Below are positions 9,181 through 18,442 of a stretch of DNA of 64,000 nucleotides, piece after piece (position 1 is the first letter of the stretch; each line of letters begins with the position of its first letter). A program made the translations under genes and the position numbers. Location: NCBI GenBank assembly GCA_902616855.1, contig CACMUL010000001.1, forward strand, positions 62,001 through 126,000, written 5' to 3'. This DNA is from an uncultured Alphaproteobacteria bacterium. GTDB taxonomy: Bacteria; Pseudomonadota; Alphaproteobacteria; HIMB59. The notes beneath the pieces were generated by a model. The model was not told where the DNA came from. It saw only the letters and a list, made by a program, of their open reading frames with translations, and made no database searches.

Positions 9181-9688
9181 TTACTTCCATAGTCGTAAAA
9201 TCAATTAATCGCACAGTCGTAATTGTTTTTAGAAATTTAATACAATCCTCTGTTTTTACTTGAATTTTTTTAGTGTTGTCTAATGGGTGAAAATTGCATA
9301 ATTCATAATCATTGATTTTTTTATCTAAGTAAAAACTTACATCCTTATTTACATTATTTATTAAAGAATAGGGACTAACAGAGCCTGGTTTGACTCCAAG
9401 TTTATCATATAAATATTCTGCACTTCCAAAAGAGAGATTACCTTGGCACTGTATAGTGTTTTTAATAATTTTTAGGTCTACTTCAGTGCTATCTAAGCAT
9501 GAGAGTAAGTAAAAATTTCTCTTTTTGTCCCTCAAAAAAAGATTTTTTGTATGCGCGCCTTGCATATTCAAATCTGATTTTAGTTTGCTAGACTCCTCAA
9601 CAGTAAAAAAAGCCTCATGTTCAAAAAGTTTATATTCAATTTTTTGATCATTAAGTGCGGCTAATAAACTTTTTGCTTCTAATTTCAT
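9170..9688 (-). CDS. Prolyl-tRNA editing protein, PrdX/ProXp-ala type
   Basis: A YbaK/EbsC-fold trans-editing deacylase of 172 residues. QGAHTKNLFLRDKKRNFYLL and KLGVKPGSVSPYSLINN are the hallmarks of the PrdX/ProXp-ala subgroup, which hydrolyses Ala-tRNA(Pro) made in error by prolyl-tRNA synthetase. The conserved Lys in HTKNLFL belongs to the active site. A second member of the superfamily, of a different subgroup, lies at 17883-18341. The gene stands alone on the minus strand. Confidence 0.85.
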   Translation of the reverse strand: MKLEAKSLLAALNDQKIEYKLFEHEAFFTVEESSKLKSDLNMQGAHTKNLFLRDKKRNFYLLSCLDSTEVDLKIIKNTIQCQGNLSFGSAEYLYDKLGVKPGSVSPYSLINNVNKDVSFYLDKKINDYELCNFHPLDNTKKIQVKTEDCIKFLKTITTVRLIDFTTMEVINL

Positions 9689-9725
9689 TTTTATTTATAA
9701 AGTGTTATCTTATTTATATAAAAAT

Positions 9726-10808
9726 ATGAAAAAAAAAATTAATAGAAGAAATTTTATTAAAAAAGCCTCAATTCCTGTACTGGGTGCAGCCGCACTCTCT
9801 AGTTTTAATGTAAACGCAAGCACAATAACAGAGTTGAATATGGTTACATCATGGCCAGAGAATTTTCCTGGTATAGGTTTAGGTGCAAACAGGTTGGCTC
9901 AGCGAATTGAGAACTTATCCAATAAAAGAATAAAAGTTAATGTTTACTCAGCTGGTGAATTAGTCCCACCGTTTGGGGTGTTTGATGCCGTGTCATCTGG
10001 AACAGCTGATTTATATCACTCAGCAGAGTTTTATTGGGGAGGAAAGAACAAAGCCTATCCTTTTTTTGCTGCTGTTCCTTTTGGAATGACTGCAGAGGAA
10101 TTTAATTCATGGATATATTCTGGCAATGGTCAATTATTATGGGATGAATTAGGTTCTAATTTTAACATTAAACATTTTTTAGTTGGTAATACTGGATCTA
10201 CATTATTTGGTTGGTTCAAAAACGAATTAAATAGTCTAGAGGATGTTTCTAAACTTAAAATAAGAAGTCCTGGTATGGGAGGAGATTTATTAAAGACTAT
10301 GGGGGCAACTTCTATAAATATACCAGGAGGTGAAATTCTTCAGTCTTTAGCAAGTGGAGCTATAGACGCTGCAGATTGGTCAAATCCAGTTATGGATTTA
10401 GCTTTTGGTTTTTATAAAGTAACAAATTATTGTTATTATCCAGATTTTAAAAAACCTACAGTTTCTATTTCATTAGGAATGAATTTAGATAAATGGAACT
10501 CTTTTGATAATGAAGCTAAGAGCATCATCGAGTATGCTTGTCAGTCAGAAAATCAAGAAATGTTGTCTGATTTTATGTATAAAGAGGTTGTGGCTATAGA
10601 AAAATTGAAGTCACTTGGTGTAGAATTCAGGCAACTACCTAACGATATTGTTATTGAAGCCAAAAAAAATATCAATGGTGTTTTAGATAATTATACTGAT
10701 ACCTCTCTTGGGAAAAAAATTAGGGATGATTATTTTCATTTTTTAGGTTTAAGAACTTCATATAAGGACTTTGACATTTCTAACTACTTGAATTTTAGAA
10801 AAATTTAA
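9726..10808 (+). CDS. TRAP transporter solute receptor (DctP/TakP-like) with Tat signal
   Basis: This is a periplasmic binding protein of the TRAP family, about 360 residues from the ATG at 9726. A GTG at 9702 is in frame but would only add eight residues before the signal peptide. The N-terminus KKKINRRNFIKKASIPVLGA is a twin-arginine signal. KIRSPGMGGDLLKTMGATSI and DAADWSNPVMDLAFGFYKV match the TakP/2-oxoacid and lactate receptor group. The arginine in the first motif normally pairs with the ligand carboxylate. No DctQ or DctM membrane subunit lies within this window next to it, so it is an orphan receptor here. Confidence 0.88.
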   Translation: MKKKINRRNFIKKASIPVLGAAALSSFNVNASTITELNMVTSWPENFPGIGLGANRLAQRIENLSNKRIKVNVYSAGELVPPFGVFDAVSSGTADLYHSAEFYWGGKNKAYPFFAAVPFGMTAEEFNSWIYSGNGQLLWDELGSNFNIKHFLVGNTGSTLFGWFKNELNSLEDVSKLKIRSPGMGGDLLKTMGATSINIPGGEILQSLASGAIDAADWSNPVMDLAFGFYKVTNYCYYPDFKKPTVSISLGMNLDKWNSFDNEAKSIIEYACQSENQEMLSDFMYKEVVAIEKLKSLGVEFRQLPNDIVIEAKKNINGVLDNYTDTSLGKKIRDDYFHFLGLRTSYKDFDISNYLNFRKI

Positions 10809-10810
10809 TA

Positions 10811-11380
10811 GTGTGCGGAAGATATTCGCTAAATCTTAAAGACAATCACTCCTCTTTTAAGAAGGAAACTATAAATAACTTCAAATCAATATTTGATTAT
10901 AAAAATGAAGATATTTGCCCTACCAATAAAGCACCTATTGTCTTTAATCTAAACTCTAAATTTGTATTTAAACAATCAAGTTGGGGTTTGTCATTTGATT
11001 GGCTTCCGAAAGGAAAAACACTTTTCAATATTCGATCAGAGACAGTACACGAAAAATCTTTTAGTAATAGCCTCATTGCAAATAATCGCTGTTTGGTACC
11101 TTTTAGTAGTTATTTTGAATGGTTGAAAACACCAGAATTGAAAGAAAAATATAAACTATTTACCAAAACACCAGTCAGTTTTTTTGCAGGTGTATATAAA
11201 TTGATAGAAGATACCGTTTATTTTTCAATTTTAACTAAATCCTCTTTGGAAAATATAGAATTTATTCACAATAGAAATCCAGTCATTATTAATAAAAATA
11301 ATGTAAGAAAATGGTTTTCAAACAATTATGAAGAGCTACTAGGATCTTCAGAAGTCATAAATTATGAGTTATCGAAATAG
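10811..11380 (+). CDS. SRAP/HMCES-type abasic-site crosslinking protein (YedK-like)
   Basis: The SRAP domain covers the whole 189 residues (family usually about 220). The start is GTG at 10811, immediately followed by TGC. This makes Cys2 the catalytic residue that becomes N-terminal after Met removal and forms a thiazolidine crosslink with abasic sites in single-stranded DNA. Supporting residues are Asn73/Arg75 in FNIRSET, Glu103 in SSYFEW and His153 in FIHNRNPVII. It begins only 2 bases after the TRAP receptor stop. A downstream start would remove Cys2, so the GTG is required. Confidence 0.92.
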   Translation: MCGRYSLNLKDNHSSFKKETINNFKSIFDYKNEDICPTNKAPIVFNLNSKFVFKQSSWGLSFDWLPKGKTLFNIRSETVHEKSFSNSLIANNRCLVPFSSYFEWLKTPELKEKYKLFTKTPVSFFAGVYKLIEDTVYFSILTKSSLENIEFIHNRNPVIINKNNVRKWFSNNYEELLGSSEVINYELSK

Positions 11381-11599
11381 TTATTTTCTAAATTTAAAGA
11401 AGGATAAAAGCTTTTCGATACCAGAAAAATGTTCCTCTAGTCTAGAATAAACTTTATCTATTTTGTTGATATGACCGTCTAATCTTTCATAGAGATTATC
11501 GATTTTCTTATCAAGTTTGTTCAGCTTACTGTTTAGCTGTTTTATGCTATCGGATTCACTTGTTTTAGACTGCTTTTTTAGCTTAATAACTTTGTTCAT
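11381..11599 (-). CDS. Small coiled-coil protein of unknown function
   Basis: The 72-residue charged protein has heptad-like repeats (KQLNSKLNKLDKKIDNLYER, then LDGHINKIDKVYSRLEEHF), consistent with a parallel coiled coil. It has no membrane segment or signal peptide. The stop abuts the stop of the SRAP gene at 11380/11381. I do not recognise the family; the regular spacing of Leu/Ile residues and the intact frame support a real gene. Confidence 0.6.
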   Translation of the reverse strand: MNKVIKLKKQSKTSESDSIKQLNSKLNKLDKKIDNLYERLDGHINKIDKVYSRLEEHFSGIEKLLSFFKFRK

Positions 11600-11651
11600 A
11601 AATCAAATATATTAAATTTCTGATTTGTTTGAAGTATGACAAAACAACGCT

Positions 11652-12455
11652 TTAGGTAAATCTTAAATCAACTTCAGGTATCCAGTTTTTAAGCTTTTCA
11701 ATACGATTTTTGGGGGAAGGGTGCGTAGATAAAAACTCTGGTGGTGTGTTTCCTTTTTGCACTTCAGCCATTCGCTGCCAGACTTTATATGACTCATGAT
11801 TGTCGTATTTGGCCATAGTCATAAAGGCCAAGCCTAAATAATCAGCCTCCGATTCTTGTAATCTGTTAAAAGGTAAAGATAGACCTAAATTTACTAAATA
11901 ATCATCAGCTGAGGTACTCGAAAGGGCGCCCTCTAAGGCAATATCCAAGATAGTAGTGCCAACATTTATTGCTAATGCTTGGCTGGCCCTTTCAACACTA
12001 TGGCGAGCAACCGCATGTGCAATTTCATGACCCATTATTGAGGCCAAACCATCATTATTAGCGGCAACATCTAAGATCCCTGTGTAAAAAGCTATTTTAC
12101 CACCAGGCATACACCAAGCATTAAGCGTTTCCTTCTCATCAATTAATATGAATTCCCAATTATAGTTTTTTATCGAGTCTGATTGACCCATTTTTAAAAA
12201 ATACTCTTCTACAGACTCCGTAACTCTGAAACCAACCTCTCTTAAAGCTCTAAAATTTTGCCCAGACTCTATTAAATTTTCTTGTTTTTTGACTTGTTCG
12301 TAAGCTTGAAGAGCTTGTTTGTTGATACTTTCATCTGAAATAATAGAGAGTTGTTTACGATTTGTAATAGCTACCTCAGTACAAGAAGGTAAAAATAAAG
12401 GTGCACAACACGCACATGATAATTTTTTAATAAAATCTCGTCTTTTAAGAATCAT
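11652..12455 (-). CDS. M48-family zinc metallopeptidase, Tat-exported lipoprotein
   Basis: A 267-residue periplasmic protease of the LoiP/YcaL/BepA-like M48 group. HEIAH at 143-147 supplies two zinc His ligands and catalytic Glu144; Glu203 in ESEADYLG is the third ligand. THPSPKNRIEKL near the C-terminus is a common M48 signature. The N-terminus has RRDFIKK, a twin-arginine motif, then a Cys-rich hydrophobic stretch ending in LPSC (Cys25), a lipobox. It is thus likely a Tat-dependent lipoprotein acting in envelope protein quality control. Start ATG at 12455. Confidence 0.9.
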   Translation of the reverse strand: MILKRRDFIKKLSCACCAPLFLPSCTEVAITNRKQLSIISDESINKQALQAYEQVKKQENLIESGQNFRALREVGFRVTESVEEYFLKMGQSDSIKNYNWEFILIDEKETLNAWCMPGGKIAFYTGILDVAANNDGLASIMGHEIAHAVARHSVERASQALAINVGTTILDIALEGALSSTSADDYLVNLGLSLPFNRLQESEADYLGLAFMTMAKYDNHESYKVWQRMAEVQKGNTPPEFLSTHPSPKNRIEKLKNWIPEVDLRFT

Positions 12456-12484
12456 GGTATTAATATAATCAAAAAGATATTCTT

Positions 12485-13327
12485 ATGACAACCTGTTATA
12501 TTAATGGAAAATATAAACCTCTAAATCAATCGTATGTCAGTGTAACAGACAGAGGTTTTCAATTCTCTGATGGGGTTTATGAGGTTATTGCTGTATTTAA
12601 AGGTGAATTAGTAGATTTAAATCTTCATATAAACAGATTGTTTGTTTCTTTAAAAAAAATGAACATGAAAACTAAATTCAATAGAAATCAAATAATTAAT
12701 ATCACCAATAAAATCAAAAAATTAAATAAATTAAAAATGGGTATAATTTACATCCAAATTACAAGAGGGGATCAAAACCCAAGGGAACATAAATACCCTG
12801 ATAAACTTAAGCCTAATATTATTATTTATTCAATTAATAAAAACTTTGAATATTTAAATAAGTTAGCACTAAAAGGTGTAAAAACATCTCTTTACCCAGA
12901 TATAAGGTGGCATAGGTCAGATATTAAAAGTATTTCTCTATTGGGTAATGTTTTAGCTGCAAATCATGCGAAAGAGAATAAATCACATGAAGCAGTATTA
13001 TTTGATAATAGAAATATGATAACTGAGGGCAATTCCTCAAGTATTTGGATTATTAAAAAAAATAAATGTATTACACACCCACTTAACTTTAGAATTTTAA
13101 AGGGTTGTACAAGACATAAATTAATATCTATATTAAAAAAAAATAAATTTAAATTTGAGGAAAAAAAATTTTCCATTAAATCCCTTCTTGATGCAGATGA
13201 AGCATTCATGACAAGTGCTACTAATTTTGTAATGCCCATAGTTAAAGTTGATAAATTTACTATTTCAAACGGTAAGCCCGGTCTAAATACATTGAAGTTT
13301 CGTAATTTATTTATCAACGCAATATGA
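12485..13327 (+). CDS. dat: D-amino-acid aminotransferase (class IV)
   Basis: This is a PLP enzyme interconverting D-alanine/2-oxoglutarate and pyruvate/D-glutamate, supplying D-amino acids for peptidoglycan. The 280 residues include VTDRGFQFSDGVYEV at the N-terminus with Tyr32, Arg100 and His102 (NPREHKYP) as the substrate-carboxylate trap seen in Bacillus D-AAT, and Lys148 in SDIKSISLLGNV as the PLP lysine. The stop overlaps the msrA start by 4 bases (ATGA), making a dat-msrA-Jdomain unit. Branched-chain aminotransferase is excluded by the D-AAT-specific carboxylate trap. Confidence 0.9.
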   Translation: MTTCYINGKYKPLNQSYVSVTDRGFQFSDGVYEVIAVFKGELVDLNLHINRLFVSLKKMNMKTKFNRNQIINITNKIKKLNKLKMGIIYIQITRGDQNPREHKYPDKLKPNIIIYSINKNFEYLNKLALKGVKTSLYPDIRWHRSDIKSISLLGNVLAANHAKENKSHEAVLFDNRNMITEGNSSSIWIIKKNKCITHPLNFRILKGCTRHKLISILKKNKFKFEEKKFSIKSLLDADEAFMTSATNFVMPIVKVDKFTISNGKPGLNTLKFRNLFINAI

Positions 13328-13899
13328 TCTTTAGACTTTTTCTTTTCTTATTATTGTTACCTATTACAGCTTACGCAAAAATTAATACAATTTACCTAGC
13401 TGGTGGGTGTTTCTGGTGTGTTGAGGAGGTTTATGAAAAATTAAAAGGTGTAATTGACGTTCGATCTGGCTATTCAGGAGGTCATGTTGAAAATCCAACT
13501 TATCAAGAAGTTGTCAAGGGTGATACAGGTCATATAGAAGTGGCTGAAATTATTTTTGACTCAGATATTGTTAGTTTAGATAAGATCATCAGGGTTTTTT
13601 TTGTAAATATTGATCCTTTTGATGGTGCTGGTCAATTTTGTGATAAAGGTTATTCATATAAAAGCGCTCTTTTCAGCAATGATCGAATTGTTATAGATAA
13701 ATTTAACTTTTACATAGATAAAATTCAGGAAAATCATAAAAAGAAGGTAGAAACATTGATCTTACCTTTTAAAAACTTTTATGTTGCAGAGGATTATCAT
13801 CAGGATTATTACAAAAAAAATCCAATAAGATATACATATTACAAGTACAGTTGTGGAAGAGAGCAGAGGATTAAACAATTAAAAATTAATTTAGGATGA
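13324..13899 (+). CDS. msrA: Periplasmic peptide methionine sulfoxide reductase A
   Basis: MsrA reduces methionine-S-sulfoxide in proteins. The AGGCFWCVEEVYEKLKGV motif contains nucleophile Cys29 with Trp31; the CGREQRIKQL tail carries a resolving-type Cys. The first 18 residues (FRLFLFLLLLPITAYA) look like a cleavable signal peptide, so this copy probably works in the periplasm. At 191 residues the length is normal once the signal is counted. Start and stop overlap dat and the next gene by 4 bases each, so translation is coupled. Confidence 0.95.
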   Translation: MIFRLFLFLLLLPITAYAKINTIYLAGGCFWCVEEVYEKLKGVIDVRSGYSGGHVENPTYQEVVKGDTGHIEVAEIIFDSDIVSLDKIIRVFFVNIDPFDGAGQFCDKGYSYKSALFSNDRIVIDKFNFYIDKIQENHKKKVETLILPFKNFYVAEDYHQDYYKKNPIRYTYYKYSCGREQRIKQLKINLG

Positions 13900-14555
13900 T
13901 TAAACTCTTATTGTTATTTTCAATTGTAGCTATATGTATCTTTGTTTTTTTTGGCAATCAATTATCGTCTCGTTATAAAAAATATTTAATTATTTCATTA
14001 ATACTAATTCTAGGATGTTTTTTAATTTTTTCAGGAAAATTAAATTTTCTACCTGTTGCTTTAGCTCCTGCTTTACTTTTTTTTCGAAGGATCTCATCAT
14101 TACTAACTATATTAAACTTGTTTTCGCGATCTTCTTTTGGAAGTAAGTTCAAACCAAAAATTAATACTAAGTATTTACAAATTGAAATTGTGTTACAATC
14201 ACGTCAAGCTACAATTCATATTATAGAGGGAGTTTTTAAAGGCCGTTCTTTTTCCTCCCTATCTCAAAATGAGGTATCGAAGCTCTTAGAGGAACTAAAA
14301 ATAAATGATCCTCGTGGATTTAATATTTTAAATGTAATTATTAGTCAAAATAAACAATCAACATCCTCTTCAGACAAATCACAAATGACAGAGGAGGAAG
14401 CGCTATCAGTTTTGGGTCTTAAAAAAGGAGCTTCTGATGATGATATTAAAAAATCATATTATGACTTAATGAAGAAGTTCCATCCTGACAAAGATGGTAA
14501 TAATTATTTATCTAATTTAATAACTGAAGCAAAAAATAAGCTTTTAAATAGTTAA
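13896..14555 (+). CDS. Membrane-anchored J-domain protein
   Basis: The 219-residue protein has two or three membrane segments in the first 70 residues and ends with a J domain (TEEEALSVLGLKKGASDDDI, then the essential HPD in KKFHPDKDGNN). It should recruit and stimulate an Hsp70 (DnaK) at the inner membrane, like TIM14/DjlC-type proteins. The middle part is unassigned. It overlaps msrA by 4 bases and precedes typA by 26 bases. The final J-domain helix is short, as in other alphaproteobacterial DnaJ-like membrane proteins. Confidence 0.85.
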   Translation: MIKLLLLFSIVAICIFVFFGNQLSSRYKKYLIISLILILGCFLIFSGKLNFLPVALAPALLFFRRISSLLTILNLFSRSSFGSKFKPKINTKYLQIEIVLQSRQATIHIIEGVFKGRSFSSLSQNEVSKLLEELKINDPRGFNILNVIISQNKQSTSSSDKSQMTEEEALSVLGLKKGASDDDIKKSYYDLMKKFHPDKDGNNYLSNLITEAKNKLLNS

Positions 14556-14581
14556 TTTTAATCTATAAGACATCTATCTCA

Positions 14582-16399
14582 ATGAACGATATTAAGAATC
14601 TTGCAATCATTGCTCATGTTGATCATGGGAAAACTACTCTTATTGATAATTTATTGAAGCAATGTGGAATTTTTAGAGATAATCAAGAAATATCAGAAAG
14701 AATTATGGACTCTAATGATTTAGAAAAAGAGAGAGGCATAACTATTTTAGCAAAGCCTACTTCTATAATTTTTCAAGATACTCGAATAAATATAATCGAT
14801 ACACCTGGACATGCAGATTTTGGTGGTGAAGTAGAACGTGTCTTATCAATGGTAGATGGTGTTATCTTGCTTATTGACTCTTCAGAAGGTCCAATGCCTC
14901 AGACAAAATTTGTTTTAGGAAAGGCTTTAAAACAAGGACTTAAGCCGATAGTAGTAATCAATAAAATCGATAAATCTGACTCAAGACCAGATGATGTGTT
15001 AAACGAAGTTTTTGATTTATTTGTCTCACTTGATGCAAATACTCAACAATTAGATTTTCCAGTTTTATATGCATCAGGTAGAAGTGGATGGTGTGTTAAT
15101 GATTTGTCAGATGATAGATCCAGCCTAACGCCTCTGTTAAATAAAATTATCAGTCATGTACCATCACCAGATGTTGATAATACTAGACCTTTTGCAATGT
15201 TATCAACACTTTTAGACTATGATCCATACTTAGGAAGATGTCTAATTGGAAGAGTAGAGCAGGGATCTGCAAAAATAAACGACAGTGTTCATGCTTTAAA
15301 CTTATCTGGTAAAATCATTGAAACTGGAAGACTTACTAAACTTTTAAAATTTGAGGGAACTAAAAAAATAACTGTTAACTCAGTTAACACTGGAGATATA
15401 GTTTGCATAGCAGGTTTATCAATCACATCAGTATCAGACACCATTTGTTCAACTGATATAGAAACACCAATAAAATCTACACCAATAGATCCTCCTACTA
15501 TGTCAATAAACATTATGGTTAATGACTCACCATTAGCTGGAACTGAAGGCAAAAAAGTAACATCAACTTTAATAAGAAATAGATTAATAGCTGAGGCTGA
15601 GACAAACGTTGCTATTACCTTCTCAGAAAATCAAAATAAAGATTCATTTGAAATTGGAGGAAGAGGTGAATTGCAATTAGGTGTTTTAATAGAAACCATG
15701 AGACGAGAGGGTTTTGAATTATCTCTTTCTAGACCTAAAGTAGTTTACAAAGATGTAGAGGGGACAAAGTGTGAACCCTATGAAGAGGTAACGATAGATG
15801 TAGATGAAGAGTTTTCTAGTATAGTTATTGATAACATGAATCAAAGAAAAGCTGATATGTTAGATATGAGAAAATCTGGAATTGATAAAACAAGGTTATT
15901 ATTTATTGCGCCCTCTAGAGGACTAATTGGCTATCAAAGTAAGTTTTTAACAGACACAAGAGGAACTGGTGTATTAAATAGAGTGTTTCACTCGTATAAA
16001 CCATTTAAAGGGGAGATTACAGAGAGAAGGGCAGGCGCGTTAATTTCCACAGGAAACGGTAAAGCAATAGCTTATGCTATTTGGAAGCTTCAAGATAGAG
16101 GTGTAATGTTTGTTAAACACCAAACACCTGTTTATCAAGGTATGGTAGTCGGTGAGCATACTAGAGATAATGATTTAGAGATAAATGTTCTAAAAGGAAA
16201 ACAATTAACTAATGTCAGAGCATCTGGTTCTGATGAGGCCGTAAATTTAACTGCCCCTAGGATGATGTCACTTGAGGAAATGATGACCTACATCAATTCT
16301 GACGAATTATTGGAGGTTACTCCTAAAAACTTAAGACTAAGAAAAAGGTATCTTGATCCAAACGAGAGAAAAAAATTTTCCAAAGTTGGAAATCTATAA
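14582..16399 (+). CDS. typA: Translational GTPase TypA/BipA
   Basis: A ribosome-binding GTPase needed for 50S assembly and stress or low-temperature growth. The 605 residues match the family. G1 is AHVDHGKTT (about 11-19), ERGITI is switch [13 protein letters not shown] is G3 and NKIDKSD is G4. The EF-G-like domains III and V follow, and the C-terminal TypA-specific domain ends [15 protein letters not shown]. Start ATG at 14582. No frame damage is seen. Confidence 0.97.
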   Translation: MNDIKNLAIIAHVDHGKTTLIDNLLKQCGIFRDNQEISERIMDSNDLEKERGITILAKPTSIIFQDTRINIIDTPGHADFGGEVERVLSMVDGVILLIDSSEGPMPQTKFVLGKALKQGLKPIVVINKIDKSDSRPDDVLNEVFDLFVSLDANTQQLDFPVLYASGRSGWCVNDLSDDRSSLTPLLNKIISHVPSPDVDNTRPFAMLSTLLDYDPYLGRCLIGRVEQGSAKINDSVHALNLSGKIIETGRLTKLLKFEGTKKITVNSVNTGDIVCIAGLSITSVSDTICSTDIETPIKSTPIDPPTMSINIMVNDSPLAGTEGKKVTSTLIRNRLIAEAETNVAITFSENQNKDSFEIGGRGELQLGVLIETMRREGFELSLSRPKVVYKDVEGTKCEPYEEVTIDVDEEFSSIVIDNMNQRKADMLDMRKSGIDKTRLLFIAPSRGLIGYQSKFLTDTRGTGVLNRVFHSYKPFKGEITERRAGALISTGNGKAIAYAIWKLQDRGVMFVKHQTPVYQGMVVGEHTRDNDLEINVLKGKQLTNVRASGSDEAVNLTAPRMMSLEEMMTYINSDELLEVTPKNLRLRKRYLDPNERKKFSKVGNL

Positions 16400-16920
16400 A
16401 CTTAATTATAATTTATATTAAATATTTATAATAAAATACTGTATTCACTAACTAAATTAAATTTATTATATATCACATCTAGAAAGAAAAAAACAAATAA
16501 TCTGACTAAATCAAAAATAAAATAAACATAAAATGAGTAATTAAGAATAAATATTGAAAATTAATTTGATTTTGAAGGAATTAAATAAATATTCACACAT
16601 TTTATCCAATTAAATAGCAAATTAGAGCACTAAATTAAGTGATAGTTAACATTACTTTCCAATAAAACTATCAAAACAGTTAGTCCAATCTGTGATTTCA
16701 AAAAAAACTATAGAAAATCATATAAACTGGACAATTTTAGGTAAAAAAGCTTATGTAAATTGCGACACTCACAAAATTTTTGAAATATTTGGATTTTGAG
16801 TTGAAATATTATCAATATTTTTTTTAGTAAATCAATAGTCAAATTCATAAAATTACCAAGGGATTTATACTTAATGAAATTTCAATATACCTAAAAACGC
16901 AAAAAAATTGAAAATAGACA
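16400..16920. other. Gene-free AT-rich intergenic region
   Basis: This 521-base stretch between typA and the convergent isomerase gene is the longest non-coding interval in the window. I see no tRNA, no strong hairpin followed by a T-run and no repeat array. One plus-strand frame stays open for 49 codons (16650-16799) without an ATG start. A minus-strand frame of similar length overlaps it. In sequence this AT-rich neither is good evidence of a gene. The region could hold 3' UTRs of the two convergent genes or the remains of a lost gene. Confidence 0.6.
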
Positions 16921-17514
16921 TTATTTTGAAAGCCATTTTATGGCATCTTCACATCTGTCGTCTCCCCAAAAAACCTCATTTTCAACGATAAATGTGGGAC
17001 TTCCAAAAATGCCTTTATTTTTGGCCATTTCTGTGTTTTTTAAATATTTTTGTTCAATTTCGTCTGTTTGAGCTTGTTTTATTAAACTATCTGAATCAAG
17101 TCCAATTTCTTTAAGAGTAGAACTCAGATTTGGCTCTGATCCAGGCTCCAAATGGTCTAAAAACCACTTTTTATAGGTTAAAATAGTATATTCTTTGATC
17201 CACCCTTGATCTTTTCCCAAAATTGCAACTTTGTTAGCTAAATCGAACTCTTTAAGTGGGTAGGGAGCAGGTACTTTTGCATCAAATCCATAGAAGTTAG
17301 CTCTTCTCTGAACATCCCGCCACATATAATCAATCTTATCTCTTTTTTTTTCAGCCATAAAAGGGACATTCTCCATTTCAATCATTCTTGATCTCACACT
17401 GAAAGGACACCATTCAAATACAACTTCATTTTCAGTCTCTATCTGCGCTAATCTTTGCGTGGAGAGGTAAGTATATGTACTTCCAATTGAGTACCAGAAT
17501 TCAATTTTTCTCAT
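16921..17514 (-). CDS. 2-hydroxychromene-2-carboxylate isomerase family (DsbA/kappa-GST fold)
   Basis: The 197-residue protein has the thioredoxin-like DsbA fold with an inserted helical domain. EFWYSIGSTYTYLSTQRL at the N-terminus carries a serine where DsbA has CxxC, and FGSPTFIVENEVFWGDDR near the C-terminus carries the cis-proline. These are marks of glutathione-dependent HCCA isomerase/kappa GST proteins. The substrate in this organism is unlikely to be naphthalene-derived and remains unknown. It is a single gene on the minus strand. Confidence 0.85.
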   Translation of the reverse strand: MRKIEFWYSIGSTYTYLSTQRLAQIETENEVVFEWCPFSVRSRMIEMENVPFMAEKKRDKIDYMWRDVQRRANFYGFDAKVPAPYPLKEFDLANKVAILGKDQGWIKEYTILTYKKWFLDHLEPGSEPNLSSTLKEIGLDSDSLIKQAQTDEIEQKYLKNTEMAKNKGIFGSPTFIVENEVFWGDDRCEDAIKWLSK

Positions 17515-17595
17515 ATTTTCTACCTTAACTGAAATAATTAAAATTATTATTAAAAATAAGTGATCTGGTCACATCTGTCGCATGTATAAAAGGCC

Positions 17596-17868
17596 ATGAA
17601 AAACATGTTTATGCAAATTTACAGTGTAGTCATGGACGCTGACTGGAATCCTCTAAGAAAAATACCTAGTGTGGCCCTTAGACACCTAATTATGCAACTT
17701 TTAGCATGGATGTGGTGTATAATTTTTTCACTATATTTTGGCTCTTTTTTGATTTTTGGCATCACGGCTAGCGCACATTTTCTTCTTATTTTTGGAACTT
17801 TTATGACAGCGGCTACTTTTGCAACTGCTCCAAAAATTGTAAAATCTAAGTATAATAACAGTAAATAA
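17596..17868 (+). CDS. Small inner-membrane protein, unknown family
   Basis: The 90-residue protein has two hydrophobic helices at about 34-57 and 60-82 (LAWMWCIIFSLYFGSFLIFG and HFLLIFGTFMTAATFATA) and short polar ends. I do not recognise the family. The start may be the ATG at 17596 or the one at 17605. It is convergent with the YbaK gene, 14 bases apart. The hydrophobic pattern and intact frame support a real gene. Confidence 0.6.
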   Translation: MKNMFMQIYSVVMDADWNPLRKIPSVALRHLIMQLLAWMWCIIFSLYFGSFLIFGITASAHFLLIFGTFMTAATFATAPKIVKSKYNNSK

Positions 17869-17882
17869 TATACTGTTTTTAC

Positions 17883-18341
17883 CTACTTTTTACATACATC
17901 AACTTCAAAAGCACTAGTTAATTCAATAAGCCTTTTTGTTTGAATTTTCACAGAACTATTGGTAGATCCTGCCGCTGGTATAACGATGTCAAAGTTATTT
18001 AAGGACTTATCGTAATAAATATCTAGTTTATTTGGTAATCCAAAAGGACAAACTCCGCCAATAGGGTGAGAGGTGATTTGCAATGTCTCATTGGCAGTCA
18101 GCATTTTTGCCTTTTTTTTGAAGAAATTCTTATATTTTTTATTATCGATTTTTACATTTCCAGAAGTCATTAACAAAATTGGTTTTTCTATAATTAAAGC
18201 AATTGTTTTTACTATTTGTCCTTTCTCAACATTATGAGCGTTTGCAGCTTGTTCAACAGTTGCTGTTGAATCTTTAAATTCTGATATCTCTAGGTCAGGG
18301 GCGATAATACTAAGGTGTTCTTTTACAGATTTTATTGACAT
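17883..18341 (-). CDS. YbaK/EbsC-family aminoacyl-tRNA deacylase
   Basis: This second YbaK-superfamily protein in the window has 152 residues. TVEQAANAHNVEKGQIVKTI and HPIGGVCPFGLPNKLDIYYD are typical of the single-domain YbaK/YeaK (ProXp-x) branch, which clears mischarged tRNA. The conserved lysine in QIVKTIAL is at the active-site position. Its sequence is quite unlike the PrdX-type protein at 9170-9688, so the two probably edit different tRNAs. ATG start at 18341. Confidence 0.85.
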   Translation of the reverse strand: MSIKSVKEHLSIIAPDLEISEFKDSTATVEQAANAHNVEKGQIVKTIALIIEKPILLMTSGNVKIDNKKYKNFFKKKAKMLTANETLQITSHPIGGVCPFGLPNKLDIYYDKSLNNFDIVIPAAGSTNSSVKIQTKRLIELTSAFEVDVCKK

Positions 18342-18442
18342 TTACACATCTATTTGTTGCATAATATATATTATAAGAATCTAGAATAAAAAATTAAATA
18401 AAATTGTTAATCCAAATCTCAACCATAATTATAAAATATAAT

